Position numbers and translations under genes: made by a program. From NCBI RefSeq assembly GCF_003350505.1, contig NZ_QQAY01000005.1, forward strand, positions 62,001 through 126,000: 64,000 nt of DNA. Direction: 5' to 3'. Of the stretch, positions 42,308 to 51,505 are shown piece after piece (position 1 is the first letter of the stretch; every line of letters starts with the position of its first letter). Below the pieces are notes generated by a model that was not told the origin of the DNA, searched no databases, and saw only the letters and a program-made list of their open reading frames with translations. This DNA comes from Falsibacillus pallidus. GTDB lineage: Bacteria; Bacillota; Bacilli; Bacillales; DSM-25281.

Positions 42308-42952
42308 GTGTTTATTATCGAAAACATCCCCATCCCCTTCTTTATTTTAGATTTTAACTATAAGATTCTTGATTATTCAGATGCAGCTTACATTTTCTCC
42401 TTCCGCAACTCCTTCATGGATCTCGTGGATAAAGAGAGTCAGGCAAAAGTCAGCAAAACATTTGCAAGGAAAGAAATGCCTGGAGGGAGCTTTGAAGTTA
42501 ATCTGATGCAAAAGGATCAGCCTGTCCCCTTGAATTATGAAATTTTCTTTTCTTTTATCGAAAACACATCAAACTACTATGTCTTATGCATCCCTAAAAA
42601 AGAAGATACCAAATTGATTCGTCATCAGATGAACCTTCTGCGGGAACAATTAATGAAAGATGATCTATCCAAGTTTGATCAATTCAAACGAAAAGAGTGG
42701 ATTCAGTTTTTCCAGCCTGTATTGACAGACCGGCAAATTGCCAATATGCTGGGTGACCATGAAGGATTAAGAGAGTCAATTGCACGGCTCGAACGTGTTC
42801 AGGAACAATTCGGTAATTTAAAGCCCGATATAATCGAATCCGGAAAGATTGAAAGCCTGATGGAAATTGAAGAAGAACTGGAAGAGCTGAAATCAACGCT
42901 AGACTTCTACTCTACCATCCTTCCCATTTCCAAGCAGTCGTTTATAAAATAG
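42308..42952 (+). CDS. PAS-like/coiled-coil protein, partner of B12 sensor
   Basis: A 214-residue protein. Residues 1-100 resemble a PAS domain (MFIIENIPIPFFILDFNYKI; YSDAAYIFSFRN; FFSFIENTSNYYVLCI). The rest is helical and charged with a coiled coil near the end (ESLMEIEEELEELKSTL). There is no kinase, cyclase or DNA-binding motif, so it is probably an adaptor. It follows the B12 sensor by 15 bp and faces a CheB-CheR-PAS hybrid across a shared terminator. No named family recognised; role unknown. Confidence 0.7.
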   Translation: MFIIENIPIPFFILDFNYKILDYSDAAYIFSFRNSFMDLVDKESQAKVSKTFARKEMPGGSFEVNLMQKDQPVPLNYEIFFSFIENTSNYYVLCIPKKEDTKLIRHQMNLLREQLMKDDLSKFDQFKRKEWIQFFQPVLTDRQIANMLGDHEGLRESIARLERVQEQFGNLKPDIIESGKIESLMEIEEELEELKSTLDFYSTILPISKQSFIK

Positions 42953-42953
42953 T

Positions 42954-42988
42954 AAGAGAGTCCATTTTAATCATGGACTCTCTTTTTT
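42954..42988. terminator. Bidirectional terminator
   Basis: The 12-bp stem AAGAGAGTCCAT/ATGGACTCTCTT is followed by TTTT, between convergent genes. Confidence 0.85.
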
Positions 42989-43001
42989 GTGGCGGCATGA
43001 T

Positions 43002-46000
43002 TTATTTGACCGCTCCTGGATCAGTAGCTAGAAGCCATTGGCTGATGGCCCCTTCCACAGGATTGGCAGACTCATTGCTGCGGGAAGTCAGAATGGACGG
43101 CACCACCCTCTTCGTTATTTTATCCAAGGGGATTTTAATGCTGTCCTGCTCCGCGATTGCCACTTGGGTGATCATGGATACGACTTCTGACTTGAACAGA
43201 TGCTCCTGTTCTTTTCTTCGATCGGTAATATCCGTTCCGATGGTCATGACTTGTACAATCGTTCCGTTCTCATCCAATAATGGAGCGATAATCAAGTATT
43301 CGCATGTTTCTTCACCGGATGTATTTTCATAGGATAATTCGCCGTTCCACCTTGATCCTTCTTTAGCGATTTGCCAATGGTTAAGGAAGCCGGTGTTCTG
43401 GAAATGCCCTCCGCAGATTTCCCCTATGAAGGCTCCTGTCAGTTCATCCTCGGAACTCCCTGCAAAGTCACAGAAACTTTGATTCGCATGGGTGACAGCC
43501 CCTTCCATATCGGTGACGATAATTCTCGAACCCATTTGCTCCAAGGCATTGACACTCATTGCAAAGTTCTTGTCGATCACCTTAAGTTCTGTAATATCCT
43601 GAACGGTTATCACAATGCCTTCAATAAAGTTTTCACTGGTGCGGTATGGCATGATTTTTATGCTGTACCATTTACCTGTAGTGGATTGAACTTCGTTTTC
43701 CACAGTATAAGGATTCAGCAGCACATCCTCGAGGTCCCTCAAGAAATTCTCATATTTCAATACGTGTGAAATATGATGAATTGGACGGCCGATGTCCCTT
43801 TCCATCAAATAAAAAACATTGGTTGCTTCAGGTGTGAATTGTTTAATATGAAATTCCTTATCAAGGAAGATCGTTGCAATCTTCGTATTGATAAGAAGGT
43901 TGTCCATATCATTATTCAGCTGAATCAACTCTTCGATCTTCTTTTCATATTCATTATTCACCGTAATGAGCTCTTCATTGACCGACTGAAGCTCCTCATT
44001 TGTCGACTGCAATTCTTCGTTTGCTGCTATTAATTCCTCATTGGTGGACTGCAGTTCTTCATTCGATGTTTCCAGCTCTTCGATTGTACTCTGGAGATGC
44101 TGTTTCGTCAGGTAAAGCTCCTGTTCCATTTCATTGATCCGCTGATGAATTAAAAACTCTGGATCATATGGATAGGCTTTGTATTCTTTTTTCAAAAACT
44201 CCACTTTCTTTTCTTCAAAGAAAATTCCAATGTTCCTGAAGCCGCTGTCCGTTTTGAATACCGGCTTGACCACCAGATTCAAACAATATTCACGATGATC
44301 CTTATAGCGGACCTCGATATTTTCAAAAGAAGCCTCTTCATGAGTCTCCTTCACTTTTTTGATGGCAGCGCCAATTACGACAGATAGACTTGTCGGAACG
44401 ATATGGTGAATGTTGAAATTGGATTTATTCTTTGGAAAAGACAAGTATTGCTGTGCCTTGGAAGAGGAGAAGATGACTTCACTCTCATCATCTAAAATTA
44501 CACACGCTTCAAGCATTTCATCCAAAAGCATCGTCGGAAAGTCATTGGCATGATTATAAGCTTTATAGCTGGTGTATTTTTCAGCCAACCGTGCATCAGC
44601 GGACCCTGGTGCGCCTCCTCTTGCCTGCTTTGCCAGCCCATTCGAAATCTGTCCTCTATCCATGGACGTATTGGAAAAGATATTCCACTTGCTGTTCAGC
44701 GTTCCGAATAGGTTTGAAAGTCTTCCCAGCGTCTCACTTGGCCCTAAGAAAAGATATCCATTTTCTTTTAATGCAAAGTGGAATAAGGAAAGGACTCTTT
44801 GCTGAAGCTCCGGCTGAAAATAAATCAGTACATTGCGGCAGCTGACCATATCCAGATCTACGAATGGCGAATCCTTGGTAATATTATGAGGAGCAAAAAC
44901 GATCATCTTGCGAATGTCTTTCTTGATGACATAGTCCTCTTTATCCCGTTCAAAGTATTTCGTCTGAAAAGACTGAGGGACCGTTGCGATGATCTGTTTA
45001 TTAAACCTTCCAAGACTCGCGGTTTTGATGGCGTTTTTATCCACATCCGTCGCAAAAATCTGTACTTGTATATCCATCTGCTGCTTGATAAGCTCTTCAT
45101 TCAGGAGCATCGCGATCGAATACGCTTCCTGCCCTGTTGAACAAGCCGCCACCCATACCCGGATCGATTTGCTGTGATTCTTTTTCTTCTCTTCTACCAG
45201 CTTCGGGAATACTTCTTTTTCCAAATACTCAAAGGCCGGCTTATCGCGGAAGAAATGCGTCACCCCGATTAAAAGGTCCTCTTTCAGCTTTTTAACTTCT
45301 CCGGGATTTTCAAGAAGGAACTGCTTATAATCCTCTGCACTGTAGAATTTCCGCTCACAAAGATTCATCCGGCGTTCGATTCTTCTTTTGACACTATTCA
45401 GCTTGTATTGAGAGAAATCTACATTCGTACTTTTATTCAACAAAAAGAATATTTCACTTAGAATATCATCCGAAAAAATATAGCTTTTATAGTTGAAATG
45501 GCTCAAAAGGTTCTGCGGTATTTCATCTGGGGAAAGCACAAAATCCACTACCCCTTCTTCCCTCGCACTCAAAGGCATATCCCTGTATTTAGCCGAGTCA
45601 TCCTGTGCAATGCATAATCCTCCTGCTTCCCGGATGCTTTTCAGTCCCCGGGTGCCGTCAGATCCGTTTCCGGAAAATACTATTCCCACTGCTTTTTCCT
45701 TGAGCTGATGCGCCATCGATTCAAATAGTTCATCAATGGGAAAATGAGGGCTCCTTGAAGAAGGGTATGGAGCAAGCTTGATTTTCCGATTTGAATCAAC
45801 GGTTATATAAAAGCTCGGCGGACATAAGTAAATGGTTTTTTCACTTATGGTCATTCCGTCTTCAGCGGTGATAATGTCCATGTCTGTTGCCTTTTTCAAT
45901 AGTTCAGGCATGTAGCTTCGATAGTTTGGAGATAAATGCTGAACCACGACAAACGAGAAAAATTGTCCATCCTCCATTGAATGGAAAAACTGCTCGATTG

Positions 46001-46067
46001 CCTCCAAACCACCTGCAGAAGCACCGATGCCAATTATGGCAGTAGATGCTTTCGTATCGATAGTCAT
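43002..46067 (-). CDS. CheB-CheR-PAS hybrid signalling protein
   Basis: A 1021-residue protein. The CheB methylesterase domain (about 8-190) has catalytic Ser in IGIGASAGGLEAIEQFF and Asp in FSGNGSDGTRGLK. The CheR methyltransferase domain (about 205-470) has VWVAACSTGQEAYSIAMLL and DMVSCRNVLIYF. A linker and a striking coiled coil of repeated SNEELQSTNEEL units (about 660-705) precede two PAS domains (about 715-850 and 860-985). There is no receiver or kinase domain. It may modify chemoreceptor-like partners in response to a signal sensed by the PAS part. Single gene; start ATG 46067 after AGGAGGTC. Confidence 0.9.
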   Translation of the reverse strand: MTIDTKASTAIIGIGASAGGLEAIEQFFHSMEDGQFFSFVVVQHLSPNYRSYMPELLKKATDMDIITAEDGMTISEKTIYLCPPSFYITVDSNRKIKLAPYPSSRSPHFPIDELFESMAHQLKEKAVGIVFSGNGSDGTRGLKSIREAGGLCIAQDDSAKYRDMPLSAREEGVVDFVLSPDEIPQNLLSHFNYKSYIFSDDILSEIFFLLNKSTNVDFSQYKLNSVKRRIERRMNLCERKFYSAEDYKQFLLENPGEVKKLKEDLLIGVTHFFRDKPAFEYLEKEVFPKLVEEKKKNHSKSIRVWVAACSTGQEAYSIAMLLNEELIKQQMDIQVQIFATDVDKNAIKTASLGRFNKQIIATVPQSFQTKYFERDKEDYVIKKDIRKMIVFAPHNITKDSPFVDLDMVSCRNVLIYFQPELQQRVLSLFHFALKENGYLFLGPSETLGRLSNLFGTLNSKWNIFSNTSMDRGQISNGLAKQARGGAPGSADARLAEKYTSYKAYNHANDFPTMLLDEMLEACVILDDESEVIFSSSKAQQYLSFPKNKSNFNIHHIVPTSLSVVIGAAIKKVKETHEEASFENIEVRYKDHREYCLNLVVKPVFKTDSGFRNIGIFFEEKKVEFLKKEYKAYPYDPEFLIHQRINEMEQELYLTKQHLQSTIEELETSNEELQSTNEELIAANEELQSTNEELQSVNEELITVNNEYEKKIEELIQLNNDMDNLLINTKIATIFLDKEFHIKQFTPEATNVFYLMERDIGRPIHHISHVLKYENFLRDLEDVLLNPYTVENEVQSTTGKWYSIKIMPYRTSENFIEGIVITVQDITELKVIDKNFAMSVNALEQMGSRIIVTDMEGAVTHANQSFCDFAGSSEDELTGAFIGEICGGHFQNTGFLNHWQIAKEGSRWNGELSYENTSGEETCEYLIIAPLLDENGTIVQVMTIGTDITDRRKEQEHLFKSEVVSMITQVAIAEQDSIKIPLDKITKRVVPSILTSRSNESANPVEGAISQWLLATDPGAVK

Positions 46068-46163
46068 AATAGACCTCCTAGTAATCTATTATTACCATTC
46101 TATCAGAATATTAGAGGAATAGCACCTTTCCTAAACTGCTTTAAAGCATAAAAGGGTGACTGT

Positions 46164-46185
46164 CACGCCCCGGTTTTTGTCGAAT
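46164..46185. repeat. Dispersed 22-bp element, copy 4
   Basis: Identical to copy 1 (starts CACGCCCCG, ends TTTGTCGAAT), preceded by GGTGACTGT. A single GCGCATA lies at 46260, with a decayed unit (GCCTAAT) exactly 21 bp later at 46281. This looks like a degraded phased array. The 310-bp gap has no gene. Confidence 0.8.
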
Positions 46186-46337
46186 TCAGCCACAGTGGTT
46201 CCTCTTCTTATTAGAGAAATGGAAATGCTCATACTAGATTGGAGCAAAAATAGCTGGCGGCGCATACGATGGTGATTTTCGCCTAATCTCTCAGCCATCT
46301 GCTTTTTCCAAATAAATAATTGACCATTCATATAAAG

Positions 46338-46372
46338 AAAGCCACACTCCCAACTAGGACTGTGGCTTTAAC
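46338..46372 (-). terminator. Terminator of ATP-grasp gene
   Basis: The stem AAAGCCACA/TGTGGCTTT is followed on the minus strand by CTTTATA. Modest. Confidence 0.6.
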
Positions 46373-46378
46373 ATATTA

Positions 46379-47314
46379 TTATATCTTCTCCAGCTCGCTG
46401 CCGAGATATTTCGCCAGTTCGAGCATGCCGAATTTTCCTGCTTTCTCTTCCGCATCTGAATTGTAGTTGGTATTCGTATTGACGTCATACGTATAGACAT
46501 TGCCTTCATGGTCTTGAATCATTTCAATGCCTGCTACGTCAATTCCGCTTCCTTTCAAAAATGCCTCGTATTTCTCAATGATCGGATGGCTGAATCCATC
46601 TAAGATCTCGAACTTCGGCTTTGTTTCTTTTTCTTCTCCTACCGGGCAGAACATATCCTCGATGCTGCAGGCGTCCGCCGGACATAACTCAAACCCTTCA
46701 GAAGTATCCACCCGGACCGCATACATAAACTTGCCGCCAATGAATTCACATCGAATGATGTATGGCTCGGGAGCCTGGATGTATTCCTGGATCAACGTGA
46801 TGCCATCGATCGGCTCTTCAAAATCAGGGCCATTCACATAGGATTTCAAACCTTCAATTGTATGGAAAAGCTGGACGCCGAGCCCCTTCCCTGCACGATT
46901 GTGCTTTGTGATGAATGGAACCGCACCGATTTTCTCCGCAGCCTGCACTATTGCTTCCGTACCTGATGCAGCAATCGTCTTCGGTGTTTGGATGCCGAAC
47001 TCATTCAACTTCATATATTGGTTGACCTTGCTGACCTCTAACCGGATGGCCCTGCTGCCATTCACCACCCGGCGATTGTTTTTCTCCAGCCAGACAAGCG
47101 CCGCTTCAGTGAGCTCTGGAGCAAACCGGTGATTCCTCGTATGGGAAGACGCGCTGATGCGGTTGTAAAACACACCTTCTGGCGGCAGTTCATCAAGATT
47201 GACCATTCCTTGGTCTAAAAACCATTCTTCATAAGGAAGTTCTAATTTAATCAAACGTTTGATTAAATGATCAGTCCACTCGCTATTTTCATGGATGACA
47301 TATATTTTCTTCAT
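46379..47314 (-). CDS. ATP-grasp ligase (RimK-like)
   Basis: A 311-residue cytosolic enzyme of the ATP-grasp fold. The lid and nucleotide-binding stretch is VPFITKHNRAGKGLGVQLFH, the central strand ITLIQEYIQAPEPYIIRCEFIGG, and the magnesium-binding end VYTYDVNTNTNYN. These enzymes join a carboxylate, activated as acyl phosphate, to an amine; RimK relatives add amino acids to peptides. The actual substrates are unknown, and no partner biosynthetic gene is adjacent. Start ATG 47314 after AGGAGGTGC. Confidence 0.85.
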   Translation of the reverse strand: MKKIYVIHENSEWTDHLIKRLIKLELPYEEWFLDQGMVNLDELPPEGVFYNRISASSHTRNHRFAPELTEAALVWLEKNNRRVVNGSRAIRLEVSKVNQYMKLNEFGIQTPKTIAASGTEAIVQAAEKIGAVPFITKHNRAGKGLGVQLFHTIEGLKSYVNGPDFEEPIDGITLIQEYIQAPEPYIIRCEFIGGKFMYAVRVDTSEGFELCPADACSIEDMFCPVGEEKETKPKFEILDGFSHPIIEKYEAFLKGSGIDVAGIEMIQDHEGNVYTYDVNTNTNYNSDAEEKAGKFGMLELAKYLGSELEKI

Positions 47315-47456
47315 GCTGCACCTCCTGTATTCGTTTCTAATTAATATGATAAATCAGAAAATCATATTAAACAATTCCTATCACTTTCCTATGATTAGAT
47401 AAAATTACAAGAATATTTTATAATAAGGATATGCTAATTTAGATGAGGTGATTTTG

Positions 47457-48029
47457 ATGACATTATTACAGGATATCTTAAGCTACAATGAAAAGTTTGT
47501 ATCAGAAAAGCTCTATGAGGACTACATCACGACCAAGTCTCCAAATAAGAAGCTTGTCATTCTCGGATGCATGGATACGCGATTGGTAGAATTGCTTCCG
47601 AAAGCATTGAATATCAAAAATGGCGACGTCAAATTCGTTAAAAACGCCGGCGCAACAGTGATGCATCCATTTGGAAGTATCATGCGCAGCCTTCTAGTAG
47701 CAGTCTATGAACTCAATGCCGACGAAGTAATGGTTATCGGGCACCATGACTGTGGGATGAGCTCCATCAAGAGCGATGAAACCCTCAAAAAAATGCTGGA
47801 CCGCGGTGTTTCAGAAGAAACGATGGAAACCCTCAATTACTCCGGCATCAACCTTGAAGAATGGCTTCGAGGCTTTGACAGCGTCCAAGAAAACGTACAA
47901 AACAGTGTCAGCATGATTAAAAACCATCCGCTTATGGACAAAAAAGTTCCAGTCCACGGCTTGGTCATCGACCCTGGAACAGGGAAGCTGGACTTGCTGA
48001 TCAACGGATACGAAGACGACCAAAAATAA
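47457..48029 (+). CDS. Beta-class carbonic anhydrase
   Basis: A 190-residue protein. Zinc ligands are in LVILGCMDTRL (Cys, with the Asp-Arg dyad) and VIGHHDCGMSS (His and Cys). It interconverts carbon dioxide and bicarbonate. It resembles the short Bacillus YtiB-type enzymes. The start is ATG 47457, six bases after GAGGTG; the GTG at 47448 is part of that site. Single gene with a strong terminator. Confidence 0.92.
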   Translation: MTLLQDILSYNEKFVSEKLYEDYITTKSPNKKLVILGCMDTRLVELLPKALNIKNGDVKFVKNAGATVMHPFGSIMRSLLVAVYELNADEVMVIGHHDCGMSSIKSDETLKKMLDRGVSEETMETLNYSGINLEEWLRGFDSVQENVQNSVSMIKNHPLMDKKVPVHGLVIDPGTGKLDLLINGYEDDQK

Positions 48030-48033
48030 GACA

Positions 48034-48076
48034 AAAATGTGCCGCACCCTCGCTGAATGAGGCTGCGGCATTTTTA
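48034..48076 (+). terminator. Terminator of carbonic anhydrase gene
   Basis: The paired arms TGCCGCA/TGCGGCA with inner CCTC/GAGG are followed by TTTTTAT. Confidence 0.8.
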
Positions 48077-48094
48077 TGTTTATTTCACTTCACG

Positions 48095-48607
48095 TTATTC
48101 CAAAATCTTATCAAAGCAGTAATAGCATTGATGTCCTTCAGGCTTCGATTGGAAGTGGACTTCCCCTCTTTTTATGTACCCCATGGATTCGTACAGTTTC
48201 AACGCATGTTCATTTCCCGAAAAGGCATCGAGCCGAATGCTGCTGTACCCTTTCTCTGTCGCGATATTTTCACTATGTTGAACGAGTTCTTTCCCTATCC
48301 CTTTCCCCTGCCGATAAGGGTGGACGCAAAGGGCATGTATGATTAGGTCATTGCCATCTTCATTTCCCCAATGTACGGAACCCCATTCATCACTTTCATA
48401 TTCGTTAAGGACTACGGCGCCAATGATTTCTTCTTCCTCAACTGCAACATAAAGTTCCTTATCCTCTATCCAGTCTTTGACGAATTCCTCGTTTGGGTAG
48501 TTGTCATCCCATTGATAAATATCTTTTTTCAACAGTTCTTTCTTGCACAATGAATAGAGTTCCGCTGCTTCCTTGCTTTCATTCTCCGTGGCCAGCATCA
48601 TTTTCAT
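48095..48607 (-). CDS. GNAT family N-acetyltransferase
   Basis: A 170-residue protein with the GNAT acetyl-CoA-binding motif LCVHPYRQGKGIGKELVQ, followed by SIRLDAFSGNEHALKLYESMGY. N-acetylates an amine on a small molecule or protein; the substrate is not predictable. The ORF starts MKMML at 48607, just before a GGATCC-like spacer without a strong ribosome site, so the first Met is tentative (48601 is the alternative). Confidence 0.87.
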   Translation of the reverse strand: MKMMLATENESKEAAELYSLCKKELLKKDIYQWDDNYPNEEFVKDWIEDKELYVAVEEEEIIGAVVLNEYESDEWGSVHWGNEDGNDLIIHALCVHPYRQGKGIGKELVQHSENIATEKGYSSIRLDAFSGNEHALKLYESMGYIKRGEVHFQSKPEGHQCYYCFDKILE

Positions 48608-48731
48608 TTGGATCCCTCATGTCTCTTGTCATTTTGGTACGAATGTTAATTCTTCAAATCCCCTCCTTTTTCCTCTCTTGAAGAAAGAAAAGTTGTCCGC
48701 AGGCATATATATGTGAAAAGGGGGATTGATT

Positions 48732-48893
48732 ATGGCAAATTGGTGGATTACGACAATTATGCTTGCTTTCATACTATTTTGCGCAGGTAGTTTTTTTATT
48801 CATTTTTTAAAAAGAACACTCCATACCGAAGATTCAACAAGAATCGATCCAGATCCGGAATGGCCTGATCCGGAAGAGTATAAGGAAGAATAA
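48732..48893 (+). CDS. Small single-pass membrane protein (53 aa)
   Basis: ATG 48732 follows AAAAGGGGGA. It reads MANWWITTIMLAFILFCAGS, continuing as one membrane helix, a basic LKRTLH stretch and an acidic, proline-rich tail (DPDPEWPDPEEYKEE). Orientation by the positive-inside rule puts the acidic tail in the cytoplasm. The clean frame, ribosome site and terminator directly after the stop support a real gene. No family recognised. Confidence 0.72.
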   Translation: MANWWITTIMLAFILFCAGSFFIHFLKRTLHTEDSTRIDPDPEWPDPEEYKEE

Positions 48894-48895
48894 AA

Positions 48896-48953
48896 AAACC
48901 AGGAAGCTTGTCCAACTCTTCTTTAGAGAGGCAAGCATTCCTGGTTCTTTTTT
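48896..48953. terminator. Bidirectional terminator
   Basis: The long stem AACCAGGAA/TTCCTGGTT with inner GCTTG/CAAGC is followed by CTTTTTT. It serves the small membrane protein gene and convergent terC-like gene. Confidence 0.85.
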
Positions 48954-48959
48954 AACTCA

Positions 48960-49673
48960 TTATGCAGACTGTTCTGCTTTTCCGTCTTCTTCGGCTTTCT
49001 TGTTCTTGGAATAGCCAAGGACAAGAACGATGACTGTGATACAGCCGGCAATGATATATCTCAATCCATGGGAAAGGCTCAATAGATCATTGACGTGGTC
49101 ATCTTTCAGAAGCATTTCGCCAGCCGTCCAAGCAAGAATTCCTGCTCCGGCATAGGCAATCCATTTGTAGCGGTCCATCAATTTTACGATCATTTTGGAA
49201 CCGAAAATCATGATCGGGATGCTGATCAGTACGCCGATCGCAATCATGCCAAGATGTCCGTTGGCAGCACCGGCAACGGCTACTACGTTGTCCAGACTCA
49301 TGACTGCATCCGCCACAACGATTGTTCCGATCGCTTTCATCACACCGCTTTGTCCCTTGATATTAGCTTCGCCTTCTTCTTCTACAAGCACTTTATACGC
49401 AATCCATAGAAGAAGCAATCCACCAACGATGTTGACGAAAGGCAATTTAAGCAAGTATACAATAACTGCGGCAAACAGGATGCGCAAGATGACAGCACCT
49501 GCAGTACCCCAGAAGATCGCTTTATTTTGCTGCTCTGCCGGAAGGTTCCTTGTTGCCATGGCAATGACAACTGCATTGTCCCCTGAAAGGATGATATCAA
49601 GCGCAACAATCTTCAAAAGTACAACGACAGCTGCACCAGACAGAGCCAAACCTAGCACATACGAGAAATCCAT
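48960..49673 (-). CDS. TerC family membrane protein
   Basis: A 237-residue polytopic protein with about seven helices. It has the TerC/Alx signature acidic motifs in membrane helices, ALDIILSGDNAVVIAMA and VADAVMSLDNVVAVAGAANG. B. subtilis members of the family (MeeF, MeeY) export manganese, used to load secreted enzymes. No yybP-ykoY riboswitch is visible upstream, unlike some relatives. Start ATG 49673 after AGAGGTGGAG. Single gene. Confidence 0.9.
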   Translation of the reverse strand: MDFSYVLGLALSGAAVVVLLKIVALDIILSGDNAVVIAMATRNLPAEQQNKAIFWGTAGAVILRILFAAVIVYLLKLPFVNIVGGLLLLWIAYKVLVEEEGEANIKGQSGVMKAIGTIVVADAVMSLDNVVAVAGAANGHLGMIAIGVLISIPIMIFGSKMIVKLMDRYKWIAYAGAGILAWTAGEMLLKDDHVNDLLSLSHGLRYIIAGCITVIVLVLGYSKNKKAEEDGKAEQSA

Positions 49674-49845
49674 TTAAACTCCACCTCTAAAATTATTTAT
49701 ACGTTTCTAGTAATATCAATTACTATCATACCGTATTAGCAATATGAGAGCAAACTCCCAGTAATATGGATAAAATAATTATACTATATAAATTCAGGAA
49801 TGAAAAATCCATTCCTTTCCTTCATTGCTAGAAGGAAAAACGTGT

Positions 49846-50751
49846 TTAATCCAGCGAGCGTTTCAAGCTTTGTATAGAGGCAGAAACGAGGCTGGAATCC
49901 TTCTTATCCATCCCGTAGACGGCCAATACAGCGGCAGTATAGACAGCTTTAAATCGCGCCAGTTGGAGAAGATCATCATCCACTTCCCCGTATTCTTCAA
50001 AAAAGAAGCATCGGCTATCCTTAGGCAGAAAGCTGTAAACAATGGATAGGTCAACGGCGGGATTTCCAATATGGACGTCCCCCCAATCGATAATGCCACT
50101 GATAGTATGCTTCTCATCCACGAGAATATTCCGGATATGCAAATCGCCATGGCACAAAGCCTTAGGACTTTCGTAGTCAATGTGGGTTAGTGAATCGGTA
50201 AATGTTCGCCACTTTTCTTCCCATTTCCAATGACCGGATTCCATCAGCACTTCCATATTTTCCTTCATTTTATCTTTTCTTTTTTCAATATCCACTCTGT
50301 AAAGCCTGTCATATGGGACGCCAAGCTCCACAGCTTTTTCAATGGGAAAATGGTGAATTTTCTTCAGCATCTTACCGAGGAGCCTGGCAGATTCCTCCCC
50401 GTTTATTTTACTCAAATCAGTTGGTACGCTTCCCTTCACATATTTATATCCTAAGAACGGCCATGGATAACTATGGTCCGGTTTACCGTAAAACAAGGGA
50501 TCAGGAATATCGAGAGGAGCATCGCTGCTTAATCGGGGAAGGATTATCCCTTCTGTCTCAATCAGCGGCACGGCAATCTCCCTCCTCGGAAACCGGAAAA
50601 GATAGTCGCCGTTCACCTGGTAGATGGTATTATCGAAGCCCTCTCCAATTTTCGCAACTTCCACCGGAGCAATCTCCGGGAACTGCGACTCAATTAATTG
50701 TACAGCTAATTCAGCATCGACAATGAATTCTGCTTCCCATGGCTTGGTCAT
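49846..50751 (-). CDS. Aminoglycoside/macrolide phosphotransferase-family kinase
   Basis: A 301-residue APH-fold kinase. The N-terminal ATP region is IGEGFDNTIYQVNGDYLFRFPRR, the Brenner catalytic loop ALCHGDLHIRNILVD, and the metal-binding ISGIIDWGDVHIGNPAVDLS. Relatives phosphorylate aminoglycosides, macrolides (Mph) or unrelated metabolites, so drug resistance cannot be assumed. Start ATG 50751. It is next to the lia operon but has its own terminator region. Confidence 0.85.
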   Translation of the reverse strand: MTKPWEAEFIVDAELAVQLIESQFPEIAPVEVAKIGEGFDNTIYQVNGDYLFRFPRREIAVPLIETEGIILPRLSSDAPLDIPDPLFYGKPDHSYPWPFLGYKYVKGSVPTDLSKINGEESARLLGKMLKKIHHFPIEKAVELGVPYDRLYRVDIEKRKDKMKENMEVLMESGHWKWEEKWRTFTDSLTHIDYESPKALCHGDLHIRNILVDEKHTISGIIDWGDVHIGNPAVDLSIVYSFLPKDSRCFFFEEYGEVDDDLLQLARFKAVYTAAVLAVYGMDKKDSSLVSASIQSLKRSLD

Positions 50752-50794
50752 TCTTCATGCTCCCTTCTATTTAGAATTCTTCCCCGAACAAAAG

Positions 50795-50829
50795 AAAAAC
50801 CGGCAGCTTTTGCTATTCACCGGTTTTTG
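50795..50829. terminator. Terminator between liaR and APH-like gene
   Basis: The stem AAAAACCGG/CCGGTTTTT lies at the 3' side of liaR on the minus strand. Confidence 0.7.
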
Positions 50830-50872
50830 CTGTGCTGGATGCTTATGTATTTATAATAAGTGAATAGTCATG

Positions 50873-51505
50873 CTACTCCGCCAGTGAATGTTTAAACGCG
50901 TAGATGACGGCCTGTGTACGGTCCTGGACATTCAGCTTTGCCAGAATGTTGCTGACGTGGGTCTTGGCTGTTTTTAACGCAATGAACAGTTCATCAGCGA
51001 TTTCCTGATTCGTTTTTCCTTTTGCCATTAAAAGAAGGATTTCCATCTCTCGGTTGGTCAGTTCTTCATGCGGTTCCTTCGCCCCGCGATTCCGCATTTT
51101 GGCCATCATCTTTCCGGTTACTTCCGGTTCGAGAATGGACTGGCCTTTGTATGTAGCCCTTACAGCTTCCGCAATTTCGCTGGCTTTGGAGGTCTTGAGC
51201 ATATAGCTTGCCGCTCCTGCTTCAAGGGCAGGATAGACTTTTTCATCATCAAGGAAGCTTGTGACGATGATGATTTTCGCTTCCGGCCATTTTGCCATTA
51301 TGGCGCTTGTTGCTTCAATTCCATCCATTTCAGGCATCACGAGATCCATTAAGATTATATCTGGCTTGAGGTCTAAAGCAAGCTCGACTGCCCCGGCTCC
51401 GTTCTCTGCCTCTCCTACAACCTCTATATCCGGCTGTGCGGACAAATAGGATGCAACACCGATCCGCACCATTTCGTGGTCATCCGCAAAGAGAACTCTA
51501 ATCAT
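50873..51505 (-). CDS. liaR: LiaR response regulator (NarL family)
   Basis: A 210-residue protein. The receiver domain has acidic pocket FADDHEMVR and phosphorylated Asp in [14 protein letters not shown]. The C-terminal LuxR-type HTH is [43 protein letters not shown]. It activates liaIH when phosphorylated by LiaS. Start ATG 51505 after AAGGTG, overlapping liaS by 8 bp; the longer frame starting 51514 lies in the ribosome site. Confidence 0.95.
   Translation of the reverse strand: MIRVLFADDHEMVRIGVASYLSAQPDIEVVGEAENGAGAVELALDLKPDIILMDLVMPEMDGIEATSAIMAKWPEAKIIIVTSFLDDEKVYPALEAGAASYMLKTSKASEIAEAVRATYKGQSILEPEVTGKMMAKMRNRGAKEPHEELTNREMEILLLMAKGKTNQEIADELFIALKTAKTHVSNILAKLNVQDRTQAVIYAFKHSLAE

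Noticed and set aside
49680-49845. yybP-ykoY manganese riboswitch before the TerC-family gene
   Set aside because: Expected for some TerC genes, but the conserved loops are not visible here.
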